A DNA stretch of 64,000 bases from Amoebidium appalachense (lineage: Eukaryota; Ichthyosporea), in assembly GCA_963693365.1 (NCBI GenBank), contig CAVNZM010000011.1:8246001-8310000 (forward strand), given 5' to 3'. Positions within the stretch are counted from its first letter, which is position 1; every line of letters begins with the position of its first letter. This document shows, one piece after another, positions 8,855 to 20,701 of this stretch. The notes under the pieces were generated by a model. The model saw only the letters and a list, made by a program, of their open reading frames with translations. It was not told where the DNA came from and made no database searches. The translations under genes were made by a program, and so were the position numbers.

Positions 8855-11512
8855 CTTGTAGCATAGAACCCCCCTTGTAGCATAGTATATGTACATATGT
8901 TACCTAGACATTATTGGGTTTTCAATAACTACCCACAGAACAGCCTCTAGCACGAGAAATTTACCACAAAGTTTATGGGGGGGATGGGGAATGTGCCCCT
9001 GGAGTACGAGGGTCACACAAAAAAAAACACAACGTTGTAGCTCGTATAGAACCCCCCTTGTAGCATAGAATATGTACATATGTTACCTAGACATTATTGG
9101 TTTTTCAATAACTACCCACAGAATAGCCTCTAGCACGAGATATTTACCATAACGTTTGTGGGGGGGATGGTGAATGTGCCCCTGGAGTACGAGGGTCACA
9201 CGAAAAAAACACAAAGTTGTAGCTCGTATAGAACCCCCCTTGTAGCATAGTATATGTCCATGTGTTACCTAGACATTTTTGGTTTTTTCAATAACTACCC
9301 ACAGAACAGCTTCTAGCACGAGAGCTTTACCACACAGTTTATGGGGGGGATGGGGAATGTGCCCCTGGAGTACGAGGGTCACACGAAAAAAACACAACAT
9401 TGTAGCTCGAATAGAACCCCCCTTGTAGCATAGTATATGTACATGCGTTGCTTACACAATATTGGTTTTTTCAATAACTACCCACAGAACAGCTTCTAGC
9501 ACGAGAAAGTTACCACAAAGTTTGTGGGGGGGATGGTGAATGTGCCCCTGGAGTACGAGGGTCACACGAAAAAAACACAACGTTGTAGCTCGAATAGAAC
9601 CCCCCTTGTAGCATAGTATATGTACATGCGTTGCTTACACAATATTGGGTTTTTCAATAACTACCCACAGAACAGCTTCTAGCACGAGAAAGTTACCACA
9701 ACGTTTGTGGGGGGGATGGTGAATGTGCCCCTGGAGTACGAGGGTCACACGAAAAAAACACAACGTTGTAGCTCGAATAGAACCCCCCTTGAGGCATAGT
9801 ATATGTCCATGTGTTACCTAGACATTTTTGGGTTTTTCAAAAACTACCCACAGAACAGCTTCTAGCACGAGAAATTTACCAAACAGTTTATGGGGGGGAT
9901 GGGGAATGTGCCCCTGGAGTACGAGGGTCACACGAAAAAAACACAACGTTGTAGCTCGTATAGAACCCCCCTTGTAGCATAGTATATGTACATAGTATGT
10001 TACCTAGACATTATTGGTATTTTCAATACCTACCCACAGAACAGCTTCTAGCACGATAAATTTACCACAACGTTTATGGGGGGGATGGAGAATGTGCCCC
10101 TGGAGTACGAGGGTCACACGAGAAAAACACAATGTTGTAGCTCGAATAGACCCCCCTTGTAGCATAGTATATGTCCATGTGTTACCTAGACATTATTGGT
10201 TGTTTCAATAACTACCCACAGAACAGCTTCTAGCACGAGACATTTACCACAAAGTGTATGGGGGGGATGGTGAATGTGCCCCTGGAGTACAAGGGTCACA
10301 CGAAAAAAACACAACGTTGTAGCTCGTATAGAACCCCCCTTGTAGCATAGCATATGTACATGTGTTACCTAGACATTATTGGTTTTTTCAATAACTACCC
10401 ACAGAACAGCTTCTAGCACGAGAGCTTTACCACAACGTTTATGGGGGGGATGGTGAATGTGCCCCTGGAGTACGAGGGTCACACGAAAAAAACACAACGT
10501 TGTAGCTCGTATAGAACCCCCCTTGTAGCATAGTATATGTACATACGTTACCTAGACATTATTGGTTTTTCAATAACTACACACAGAACAGCCTCTAGCA
10601 CGAGAGATTTAGCACAAAGTTTATGGGGTGGATGGTGAATGTGCCCCTGGAGTACGAGGGTCACACGAAAAAAACACAACATTGTAGCTCGAATAGAACC
10701 CCCCTTGTAGCATAGTATAAGTACATGTGTTACCTAGACATTATTCGTTTTTTCAATAACTACCCACAGAACAGCTTCTAGCACGAGAGCTTTACCACAA
10801 AGTTTATGGGGGGGATGGTGAATGTGCCCCTGGAGTACGAGGGTCACACGAAAAAAACACAACGTTGTAGCTCGTATAGAACCCCCCTTGTAGCATAGTA
10901 TATGTACATAGTATGTTACCTAGACATTATTGGTTTTTTCAATAACTACCCACAGAACAGCTTCTAGCACGAGAAATTTACCACAAAGTTTATGGGGGGG
11001 ATGGAGAATGTGCCCCTGGAGTACGAGGGTCACACGAAAAAAACACAATGTTGTAGCTCGAATAGACCCCCCTTGTAGCATAGTATATGTCCATGTGTTA
11101 CCTAGACATTATTGGTTTTTCAATAACTACCCACAGAACAGCCTCTAGCACGAGACATTTACCACAAAGTTTATGGGGGGATGGTGAATGTGCCCCTTGA
11201 GTACGAGGGTCACACAAAAAAAACACAACATTGTAGCTCGAATAGAACCCCCCTTGTAGCATAGCATATGTACATGTGTTACCTAGACATTATTCGTTTT
11301 TTCAATAACTACCCACAGAACAGCTTCTAGCACGAGAACTTTACCACAAAGTTTATGGGGGGGATGGTGAATGTGCCCCTGGAGTACGAGGGTCACACGA
11401 AAAAAACACAACGTTGTAGCTCGTATAGAACCCCCTTTGTAGCATAGTATATGTACATAGTATGTTACCTAGACATTATTGGTTTTTTTCAATAACTACC
11501 CACATGCGGCAT
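8855..11512. repeat. 183-bp tandem satellite, about 14 copies
   Basis: Each unit runs ACCCCCCTTGTAGCATAGTA, TTACCTAGACATTATTGG, AATAACTACCCACAGAACAG, TTCTAGCACGAGA, GGGGGGATGG, GTGCCCCTGGAGTACGAGGG, TCACACGAAAAAAACACAAC, GTTGTAGCTCG. Unit starts fall every 181-186 bp (about 8868, 9052, 9235, 9418, 9600, 9783 and so on to 11430). Copies differ by scattered substitutions. The array lies wholly inside the 9.6-kb DNA transposon. Confidence 0.9.
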
Positions 11513-11589
11513 GTGTTACTTTCACGTTATTGGTTTCCTAGCACGGGATATTCAGCACACAGTTGGGGATGTGGGGGCAGTGTACACCT

Positions 11590-11625
11590 CAATATTGGTA
11601 AGGTGGTGGGTGGGTTGGGGGGGGT

Positions 11626-11661
<36 letters not shown>

Positions 11662-11789
11662 GGGGGGGGGGGTTCCACACAACCGAAACTGTCGGTGTTA
11701 CAAGTGGTTCGGTCTTAGGAAGTTAGAACGGTGATTTTTTAATTAATAGCGGGAAACAATATTATCCCCATTGCATATGGGGGGAACGA

Positions 11790-11831
<42 letters not shown>

Positions 11832-12158
11832 GTTCACAACGAATTCTATCGACTGTGCATAATTAATGTATATTGCACATGTAGCCTAAAAGATTAAAGT
11901 GAATGTGTGTATGTATATGTGTGAGTATATTTGTGTATGCAATACATGTACAATGTTTTCGTCTTTGTAGGTGGGTGGGTGGGGTGGGTGGGGGGGGGGG
12001 GGGGGGGGGGGGGGTGCGCGGGGGGGGAAGAGGGAGGGGGGAGGGGGCATCATGATCAGGGATAACAGGGTGTGTGCGTGTGTGGGCTTGTGTGTGCATG
12101 TGCTGTGTGTGTTGTGTAGGTGTGCGCCTGTGTGTGTGTGCGTGCCTGTGTGTGCGCG

Positions 12159-12194
<36 letters not shown>

Positions 12195-12216
12195 GTGCAT
12201 GTGTGAGTGTGTGTGC

Positions 12217-12266
<50 letters not shown>

Positions 12267-12270
12267 TTTC
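11590..12270. repeat. Poly-G and TG microsatellites
   Basis: Poly-G runs lie around 11617-11672, 11793-11830 and 11988-12014, with TG/CG repeats at 12070-12265. No gene is seen. Confidence 0.85.
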
Positions 12271-13240
12271 AAAGAAGTCGAAAGCGCCAGTGACACCCAT
12301 GTTGAAAAAAAGACAAGCAAGCACGCTAAGAAGGACAGCAAGAAGTAACAGAAACCCTTTCATGCCGAAAAAATGGTCAAGAACAAAGAAGTGGAGGACA
12401 CGTAACTATAGTCTGATAGTTGTGACTAAGGGCACTAAGGGTAGCGCTAAGGGCACCAAGCTGATGCACGCGCGCGCGCGAGCCGAAATCTATTTTTATC
12501 TTTTTCCTAATCAGGCGCGGCGAATAGTGATTGGCTAAATCCCAATCCGGTTTGCAATTTTTTCTCCATTTAAGCCTGTACGCACGTTGTTTTCTCCATT
12601 TCTCTTCCCCCTTCCCGCAGGTCCGCAGGTCCTTTCCCGCAGGTCGCCTGGTCGCAGTTCCCTTCCCGCAGCGCCTGGTCACAGATCCCCTCCGCAGATC
12701 GCGCAGCCACCGTGCTGATTGTTTTGGACCATGCTGCATGCTGCAGCTTCTTCTTGAAGGTTAGTTTTGTGTTGCCTGCTTTTGTGCATATGGCGTTTGT
12801 CTGTCTGGTCTGTGTCTGTGTCTGTGTGTGTGTGTGTGTATGTGTGTGTGCGTGCGTGCGTGCGTGTGCGTGTGTCTGCTGGCTGCAGATGCACGTTGCC
12901 TTTCACGTTCATGAACCAGCGACTGTGGGCACTACTTTTGCTGTTAGCACTATAGCTATCATCCCCTCCACCGATCGTTCAAGCTATTTTCTGCTTCTCT
13001 AGACTTCATAAGTTCTGGTCCGGGTTTCCGTCCTTACTATGTTTGAGGTTGGTTCTGTCGACTCTTTTTTTGCCACTCTCAGTCAGCCCCCTCAGTCCCC
13101 CCCACCCCACCCCCCCCCCCCCCCCCCCTCCCCCCACTTCTCGCAAGTAGGATGAGCTAATTCTTAGCTCGAGTTCCTTTACAGGTTTTGGCAAGGTTGG
13201 CCCATGAAGTCATCAGCAGCTATAAGGCTACGTTATCATC
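12271..13240. other. Mostly unassigned; short lysine-rich frame
   Basis: At 12273-12347 a short frame ends THVEKKTSKHAKKDSKK and a stop, which could be the tail of a broken gene but has no convincing splice site. 12348-13240 contains TG repeats (12814-12870), a three-fold TTCCCGCAGGTC-type repeat (12608-12680) and a poly-C run (13098-13135). I see no gene. Confidence 0.4.
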
Positions 13241-13244
13241 TAGA

Positions 13245-13490
13245 GGTGGGTACCGGCTCTTTGTCCTATGGCTGCTGTTGTTTCCGTTTTTCGTTTCATA
13301 GGTGGGTACCGGCTCTTTGTCCTGTTAAGGTAAATAAAGTATGGAGGCAAGACCCTGTGGGTCTGGGGCTCTTTGTCCTATGGCTGCTGTTGTTTCCGTG
13401 TTTCGTTTCTGTGTTGCTCTTATAGCACATGAATGATCATGTGCATGTTTAGCACCCATAGGTGGGTACCGGCTCTTTGTCCTGTTAATT
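13245..13490. repeat. Degenerate tandem repeat, four partial copies
   Basis: GTGGGTACCGGCTCTTTGTC recurs near 13245, 13302 and 13461, with a variant near 13365. Two copies continue into TATGGCTGCTGTTGTTTCCG. Confidence 0.7.
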
Positions 13491-13886
13491 ACTCTGCCGG
13501 CATTTGGTATGGTATGGTTTGGTGTAAGAGTGCCCCCCTTATATTGTCATGTTGGGCGTCCTTTTTTTTTTTTTTTGGGCCTCATACACATACACACACA
13601 CCTTGTTACTCTTCTGTCAAGGGATTAGCATGTGTTTAGTTTAATGATGTTGGGAGCTTCTTAGAAACCCGCATAATAGTTTGCTTGTTTTGAGTTTTGT
13701 TTATGTTCGTTGCTGCTCTTTTATACTCCTTCCCCCCCCCCCCCCCCCTCCCGGCTGGGGGGGAGGAAGGAGATGAGGGTGGGGAGGATGAGGATGAGGA
13801 CTAGTGGGATGATAGAAGCCCCCCCCCCCCCCCCCCACCACCCTCTTTTTTTTTTCTTTTTTTGATATGTTTTGGTGTCTAGTGCA

Positions 13887-14073
13887 GTCTGGAGCAGACT
13901 CCGGAGTCGAGACATAGAAATTTGTTGTATTGCAGTCTCGCTCCTGTGGAACGAGACTTAAAAATTTGTAACAAGTTGTGAGAAAAAACAAACTGTCAGG
14001 CGTGGTCTCTGCTCCAGTGGAGCGAGACAAAAAAGTACATATGGTATCCGTCTCTGCTCCTGTGGAGCGAGAC
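13887..14073. repeat. Array of four hairpins
   Basis: Units at 13887-13912 (degenerate, containing GACTCCGGAGTC), 13935-13957, 14005-14028 and 14050-14073. The last three are GTCTC(T)GCTCC-loop-GGA(A/G)CGAGAC stems with a 3-4 base loop, spaced 45-70 bp apart. Both arms are conserved while the spacers are not. Confidence 0.6.
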
Positions 14074-14989
14074 GCAAAGAAACATCTTTATGCGCTCTTC
14101 TTACCGTCTGATGTCATATTGTATGTGTCCTTACAGTGATTTTATGACGTATGATGTATGATATCATTATCATACATTGAACATGCCATTATGCATGTAA
14201 GGATGGGTTTATGACGCACCAAAAAGCACATTGTGCATGTGCATAGCACACCCTTACAACATATGCAAGTGTACGTTACGACGTCAAATGTATTAATATG
14301 CGTCATCTACATTATATGTCGTAATGTCCTCCTATGCATCTGTTTACAACATCGTAATGTAATCTGTAGTAGGATGCAAATCACATCTTATGATAGGTCA
14401 TGGGTTAGCACAAACCCACCCATGGTATATCCACTGGTTGTGTTTCGGATGTCGGAAAGGGCGTCTGAACGATTGGATTTCGATCTATTTTTATAATCAA
14501 CTGGATGGTTTTGCAGTGCTCCATTGCATTGCTTTACAACAAACGATAGACATACATGTGATAGTCATACGTATTTGATCAAGAGGGTATTAATACCATA
14601 CATTCGATGCGTTTACAGTGCTCCGTTATATGGCTTTACATCAAACCATAGACATGCATAAGATCGTCCACAGGGTGGCGTTCTGATCCTCCCGTAGACG
14701 GTGTTACGACTGTCTGAATGCCCCCTGGCCGCCGTCATATACCCACCGACTGGACGTCGTATGTTGGATCTATTGCACGTCGGTTAGATGGCTACATTGC
14801 ACACCCATTGGATATGCACTCGCGGGGTTCTATGTACATCCATTGGTGCATCGGGTATCGGATCGAGCAGATTACGACACATCCATTGGACGTCGGGGAG
14901 CAATGATATGTATTTGGGGTTAGTTTTGGAGGTGTTGAGGGGTTTCCGATGTCGTCGGGTAGTTTACGACAGCTTTTGGATGCCGCAAC
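14074..14989. other. Right subterminal region of the DNA transposon
   Basis: The sequence is AT-rich, with repeated ATG/CAT palindromic motifs and short GACGTCG(T/G)-type motifs (about 14752, 14776 and 14890) that mirror those near the left end. No gene is seen. A minus-strand open frame over 14792-15172 runs across the element boundary and is not credible. Confidence 0.5.
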
Positions 14990-15002
14990 AAGATTGCTGA
15001 TG
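14990..15002 (-). repeat. Right terminal inverted repeat
   Basis: AAGATTGCTGATG, the exact complement of 5380-5392, followed by TA at 15003-15004. Confidence 0.7.
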
Positions 15003-15825
15003 TAGTGCACGTGTATATGCCACACTCCTATTATGTAAAGTGTAGCATCGATCTCCGATATGCTTGTATACTTGTAATCGTGTTGTATCGGCTCTAATCG
15101 TGTATTGTAATATCGATTAGAATATTTATATGTGTGTACACGGATCCACCCACTCAGGGAGAGAGTGTACATGTTCGTGTGTACATAAATATCTCTGGTT
15201 ATAGTTATGCTATCACTATCTTGTTTGTTGATCTGTGCTCTCTTTTCCTTCCTCCTTCTCCTTCCTTATTTTCTTTTCTTTCTCTCTTTGTCTTCATGTG
15301 TATAATCGTATTTCTTTTCTACTAATATATGTTAGGTAGATTTGTGTTACTTAATACGTTTCATTGGACGGTAACACACTTAGGCTACACTTAGAATAGC
15401 ATGTGTGTTTAGACTTCATTAATTTATTTATTTTCATGTGTTCCGGCTTTAACCAATCATAAGACTGAGTCTTTGATTTCATAGGTTAGAGAGAGACAAG
15501 TTACCTTAACTAGTGTCTGTGTCCTATCGTGTGCGTCTCCGCGTACCGGATCTCTCTGAAAGCAATTGGTTCTTAGTGATTGGTTTCTATTAGAGATAGA
15601 TCTGATTTCCGACTGGTCGGAAATCATGTATGGATTGGACTTAGAGGAATTTCAGGTATTTATTCGAAGATCAGAATAAATTCAGTTCAGTCGTGTCTAA
15701 ACATTGATGTCTGTTGTGTACACTGCTCCGATCGTTCCGTGTTTTGTTGTTGTGTGTGTCTGTGGTGTTTTCACACTGCACCACTGTGTCTCTGCTTACA
15801 TCCCAAATACTTATATAATTTAACA
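15003..15825 (+). repeat. Left LTR of copia-1, second segment
   Basis: It continues LTR homology (TAGTG...ATGCCACACTCCTATTATG) and ends TTTAACA. Relative to the right LTR it has a 6-bp CACGTG-type expansion at its start and two moderately diverged blocks (around 15470 and 15670-15770). Confidence 0.85.
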
Positions 15826-15832
15826 GGTTATG
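15826..15832 (+). promoter_or_regulatory. Possible copia primer-binding site
   Basis: GGTTATG directly follows the LTR. It equals the first seven bases of the Drosophila copia primer site, which pairs with the anticodon region of a half initiator-Met tRNA. The next bases (CAGCCC) do not extend the match well. Confidence 0.35.
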
Positions 15833-15887
15833 CAGCCCTTTTGCACGCTCCCTACACACATCTAGAACTAGGGCTCGTTTTTCAATC

Positions 15888-18800
15888 ATGGATCCAAACA
15901 AAACTGGTGTAAACAAAATAACCATGTGGAAAGGTGAAGGGAAGACTGGTCCCGATAGCAAAACCACCTATTTTCAATGGGAAATCATTTTTCTCGGCAT
16001 GATGACCGGCACTAAAGGTGTCCGACTCGTGGATGTTGTACTTGCTGACAACTACGTCCCCCCTACCACCGTCGCGGTTGACGGTGAACCCCCCTTCTAT
16101 GGCTACGGCACTACCGCGGAACTCAAGGAGGCCCGCAATTGCCTCCTGCTCCATATGATACAGAACATCGACCCTTCCGTCCTCACCACCGTTGCCCAGT
16201 ACCGTATTGGCATGGACCCTGAACGGGCCATGTGGAAATTCCATCAACACTACCTCCAAGGCAAACCCGATCAGATCCGCATCCTTCACCGTCAGTGGGA
16301 TGCCTGTGCCCTTCAGCCCGGTGAATCATTCACCACCTACCTGAGTCGTCTGCAGACCATCGTGAACCAGCTCCAGTCCCTCCAAGATGAGTCCATTCAC
16401 TTCACTCGTCTAGCTGAGAAGTTCTTCAATGAACTCACCACCAGAGACGACCTCACCCCTGAGTTCAACCGTCTTATCGAAGACTATCACTTCGGTGATA
16501 AGCTATTCCCCGACTTCGAGTCCCTCCACAACCACGTCAAGGGCATCGAGTTACGTCAAGACCTCAAGATGCAACTCCGGAGCAACCGTGCCCACCGTGC
16601 CTCCAAGTCCAGCATGGCATTAAATGCCAGTGCTCCCCCCCGTGATCTTCCTCGCCGTGACTTACGCAACCGACTTGACCGTACCCCTGGCACGGACCTC
16701 CGAACTCGTCTCTCCCGTCAGCACACCCGATCCCGTTCCCCCCACCGGCCTGCCTTCCGGTCCACGTCTCGTTCCCCCAGTCGTTCCCGTTTCTCGGGTT
16801 CCCGTCGTTCTGATTCCCCGGCTCGTTCTAACACCCCGTCCGTGAAAGCATGCTCCTACTGCCACGAGCCTGATCACACGATCATCGATTGCCCTGAGCC
16901 GAAATGCCGTATGTCCAGACACAACCGTTCCCGTCAAGGCAGTGAGAAATCTGTCTCCTTTGCTTTCTCGGCATACAATGCTAGCTCCGTCCCCGTGTCC
17001 TCCGACCCTGCCTGGGATTCCGGGTGCAACATGACTGTCTGCCCCACCCGTGAGTTCTTCCATGACCTCACTCCCCTTCCGACACCGACTCCCGTTGCTG
17101 CCTCAAGTTCAATGGCACCCCCGTCTTGGCCACTCACACCGGCCATATCGTCATCAACACCACCACCGACCATGGCACTGCCACCCTTACCATTGAAGCC
17201 TACTACACCCCGTCTGGCCAAGCCTTCCTCATTTCAACATCCCAAGCTGCTGCCGAATACATCAAGGGTGATTTGAATGATGCCTCCACTCCGTCATTCC
17301 TCTTCGACCGACTCACCGGCCATCGTCATCTCGTCAACCTCCGTCTACACAACGGTCTGTATTACTTCAAGGACTACACCATTCAACCACCCACTCGTCC
17401 TGTGGCTCTGGCTGCCACTACCAGTGTTAACCCATCCATCTGGCACCATCGTCTGGGGCACCGTGCTATGACCAGCATCAAGGACATGGTGAAACACGAC
17501 CTTGTTATTGGTCTCCCCTCGTCTGTCCTCGACTGTGATGTTCCTGATTGTCATGGCTGCATTATGGGTAAAACCACCAAGGCTCCGTTCAAGGGTGACC
17601 GTCCTCACTCCAACATCCCCGGTCATGAATGGCATTGGGATTTTTTTTGAGCCTACCACAACATCGTACGGAGGTTCCAAGGTTGCTCTCGTCACTGTCT
17701 GCCGTGCCTCTGGACTCGTCAAGATCTACCCGATGGCCGACCGTACAACCACCCTGGACATTCTCACAGCTCACACCAACCTCGTTGCTACCCATGCCCC
17801 CTCCAAAGTTGGTGTCTACCACTTCGACTCCGGCTCTGAGTTCACCTCCAAGGCTACCCGTGCTTTTTGCCTCTCCCAGGGCATCAAGGCCAGCTATGCT
17901 CCGGTGGACTGCCCTCAACTGAACGGCTATGTTGAACGTCGTATGCGGTTCCTCCAAGAGATTGTTCGTTGCCTCCTCCATCAAGTCCAAGATCAGTCTC
18001 TGTCCCCCAAACTGTGGGCTGAGGCCCTCCAACATGCCGCCTACATCATCAACGTCACCCCGTCCACGACTGCCAATGGTCGTACACCATTCGAGGTTTT
18101 CTACGGTGTCAAGCCCGACATCTCCGAGCTCAAAGTGTTCGGTTGCCCTGCCTACACTCATGTGCCAGCCTCTAAACGGAACAAGCTGGCCCCCACCGTC
18201 AAACTCGGCATGTATATCGGCTATGATCTTCAATCACACTGCCACCGGATCTTCAATCCCACCACCCATCGTGTCGGCCTCTTCCGTGATGTGATTTTCG
18301 ACGAATCAGCTTATCTCCCGTCCGACATTCCATCAACACTTCCGACCCCCGACACCACTGCTACCTCGACCACCCCACCCCCCACAGTTGACACTGAAGA
18401 TGATGTTTGTCTGGTGTACTCTGGCCCCCCTCCTGCCATCGTCGTTCCCCCGACACCCCCCCCCCCACCGGCCCCCCTGCCCCCGTGCCCGTCCAGCCTG
18501 CCGACCCTCATCCTGCCCCTGGCAACGTCACACCCATCCGACCCGGCTCCCCCGACAACTTCCACTCGGCCCCGTCCAGCCCGGAGGTTGCCCCCCCTGC
18601 AATTCCGAACTTCCAAGTTCCCCCCCCCCCCCGTCTCCACCTCCCCCGGTTCCTGCACCCCGTCGTTCTGCCCGTCTACAGGGCAAGGTTGGACTTCAAG
18701 CCACCACCACCCTCCCAGTCCCCCCCGGTCCCCCCATCAACATCGACCAACTACCCAAACTTGTCCGTCAACTGTGTTCCGGACCCAATGGTGACCAGGT

Positions 18801-20307
18801 CAAGTCAGCCCTCACTGCTGAGTATCAAGCCTTCGTCGACAAAGACATCTTTGAACTTGTTGACCCTCCCCCTGGTGCTAACATCGTCGGCTTCAAGTGG
18901 ATTGTCTCCGAGAAAACTCTTAACTCGGCTGGTGACACCAAGATCAAGGCACGTGGTGTTGCTCAAGGCTTCAGTCAGCAATACGGTGTTGACTATGAGT
19001 TGATTGAGAGCCCTGTCATCCGTCCGGCTGCTCTCCGTGCTATCCTAGCTCTGGCCGTTGTTGAAGGTCATGACATCCATCAACTCGACGTGTCTACGGC
19101 CTTTCTCAACAGCCCACTCACCGAGACCATCTACATGAAACAACCCCCGGGATTCATCACCATGGCCACACTTGGCAAGGTCTGGAGACTCAAGAAAGCC
19201 CTGTACGGCCTCAAGCAAGCCTCCAAGGCTTGGTACGACTTCCTCGACGGCATTCTTCTTGCCCATGGCCTGACCCGTACTAAGACCGACCCGTGCATCT
19301 ACCTCCGGTTCTTCCCCAACAACGATGTGGTTCGGGCTGGTAACTACGTCGACGACTCCACCATCACCAACACCCGGGGTTCTACTGCTGCCAGTGACCT
19401 GGCTGCCCACATCAGCAAGATGGCCAGCTGTCGTATGAGTCCATTTGACCGTATGCTCGGTGTTGATTTTAATCACTCTGATCCCCATCACCTCCACATG
19501 CACCAGAGGTCTTACATCATGGATATCATCCACGACTTCAACCTCACCGATGCCAAGTCCAAGTCTACCCCCATCCCTGCAGGCACCACCGTCTCCCTGG
19601 CTGACTGCCCCCCCCAACCGTTCACCGTGCCCTACCGTGAGTTACTCGGCCGTCTCCTCTGGGTGGCACGGTGCACACGTCCCGACATTGCCTATGCCAT
19701 CGGCTTCCTTGGTCGGTTCAGCACCAACCCCGGCAAGACTCACTGGGACCTTCTCCGTCGTGTGGCCCGGTACCTGCTCGGCACCATTGACCTTGGCATT
19801 GACTACAAGTACTCGGCCACCCAGCCCCCCATACTCGAATGCTACACGGATGCTGACTTTGCTGGTTGTGCCGACAGCAAGAAGTCTACCACCGGCTACA
19901 TCATCGAGTTTGCTGGTATGCCCATCATCTGGTACTCCAAGCTCCAGCCCATCACGGCCACCAGCACCACTGAAGCTGAGCTGATTGCTCTCAATGCTGG
20001 CACCCAAGAAGTTGCTTGGGTCCGTGACCTCTTCAAGGAACTCGGCTGCCCCATGCTTGCTCCGACTCCGGTGTACTGTGACAACCAGTCGACCATTGCC
20101 ATCGTCAACTCCACCGGCATCAAGCACCGTACCAAACACATTGCCGTCCGGTATCACAACACCAAGGACTACATTGCAAGTGGGGATGTGGTTGTCCACT
20201 ACGTTGAATCAGCCCACAACTTAGCTGACATCCTCACCAAACCCCTCCCCGGCCCGAGTCATGTCAACCATCGTGCTAAACTTTGTTTGCCGGATATTGT
20301 GGATTGA
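15888..20307 (+). pseudogene. Copia-1 gag-pol polyprotein, three frameshifts
   Basis: From ATG 15888: gag with a zinc knuckle CSYCHEPDHTIIDC (16851-16892), protease active site DSG (in AWDSGCNM), integrase HHCC zinc domain (WHHRLGH...CHGC) and integrase core D-D-E (HWDFFEP, YHFDSGSEF, NGYVERR). RT follows with YVDD (AGNYVDDSTI), then RNase H (YTDADFAGC, TEAELIAL, YCDNQST), with the stop at 20305-20307. The frame shifts near 17085, in a T run at 17641-17648 (8 T, 7 needed), and in the C-rich stretch near 18450-18600. All domains are otherwise intact and in the correct Ty1/copia order, so this is a young or mis-assembled copy rather than an old relic. Confidence 0.85.
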
Positions 20308-20701
20308 CCCGTCCTACTTCAAGAGTGATTTTCTAATGTTTACTACTTACTTTATCATAATCATTATTTCATATGTATATTGCCTTTGTGGGTATGCCCA
20401 CTTAGGGTTTATATATAAGGTTTGACCTGTACCATGACTCTACTCTATCTTTCACTGGTTTAAAACCCAGTTAATCAAACCCCGACTATACACGTTATAC
20501 ATATTCGTTGTTTTTGCCCCGGTTCCTTCCCCCCCCCCCCCTCCCCCTCCCCCCTCCCCCCCTTCTCCCCCCCCCCCCCCCCCCCCCCCCCGGAAAAGTA
20601 CACACTTTAATTTTTTTTTTTCCGTTTCTGTTCTCAAGTGGGGAGATTTCACTAGTTCAGTGGGGATATGATAACACAAACTTCAAAGTCTTAAGTGGGG
20701 A
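20308..20701 (+). other. Copia-1 3' untranslated region and polypurine tract
   Basis: AAGTGGGGA abuts the right LTR (20693-20701). Two more AGTGGGGA motifs lie near 20637 and 20660. Short hairpins (GTGGGTATGCCCAC near 20388; ACTGGTTTAAAACCCAGT near 20454) and a poly-C run (20529-20591) fill the rest. Confidence 0.65.

Larger units (their letters stand above)
5380..15002. mobile_element. 9.6-kb inverted-repeat DNA transposon, CACTA/Plavaka-like
   Basis: The ends are exact 13-bp inverted repeats (CATCAGCAATCTT at 5380-5392, its complement at 14990-15002) flanked by TA on both sides. LTR homology stops at the left TA and resumes at the right TA, which dates it as an insertion into the copia LTR. 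Subterminal zones at both ends repeat short motifs such as GGACGTCGTA, CGTCGACGTCG, ATCGGAAACCCCTC and AGTAGTTTACGA in both orientations, as CACTA-type elements do. A minus-strand transposase-like exon lies at 6927-7185. The remaining interior is mostly satellites and microsatellites, so this copy is probably inactive. Confidence 0.65.

Noticed and set aside
7500-8890. Very long open frames rich in His/Thr or Cys/Val on both strands
   Set aside because: They are translations of CA/TG microsatellites, open in several frames at once, with no domain content.
8855-11512. Regularly spaced repeats resembling a CRISPR array
   Set aside because: The full 183-bp unit is repeated with no unique spacers. 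This is a eukaryotic satellite.
15882-19617. Several antisense open frames opposite copia gag-pol
   Set aside because: Low-complexity shadows of the GC-rich copia coding strand with no domain.
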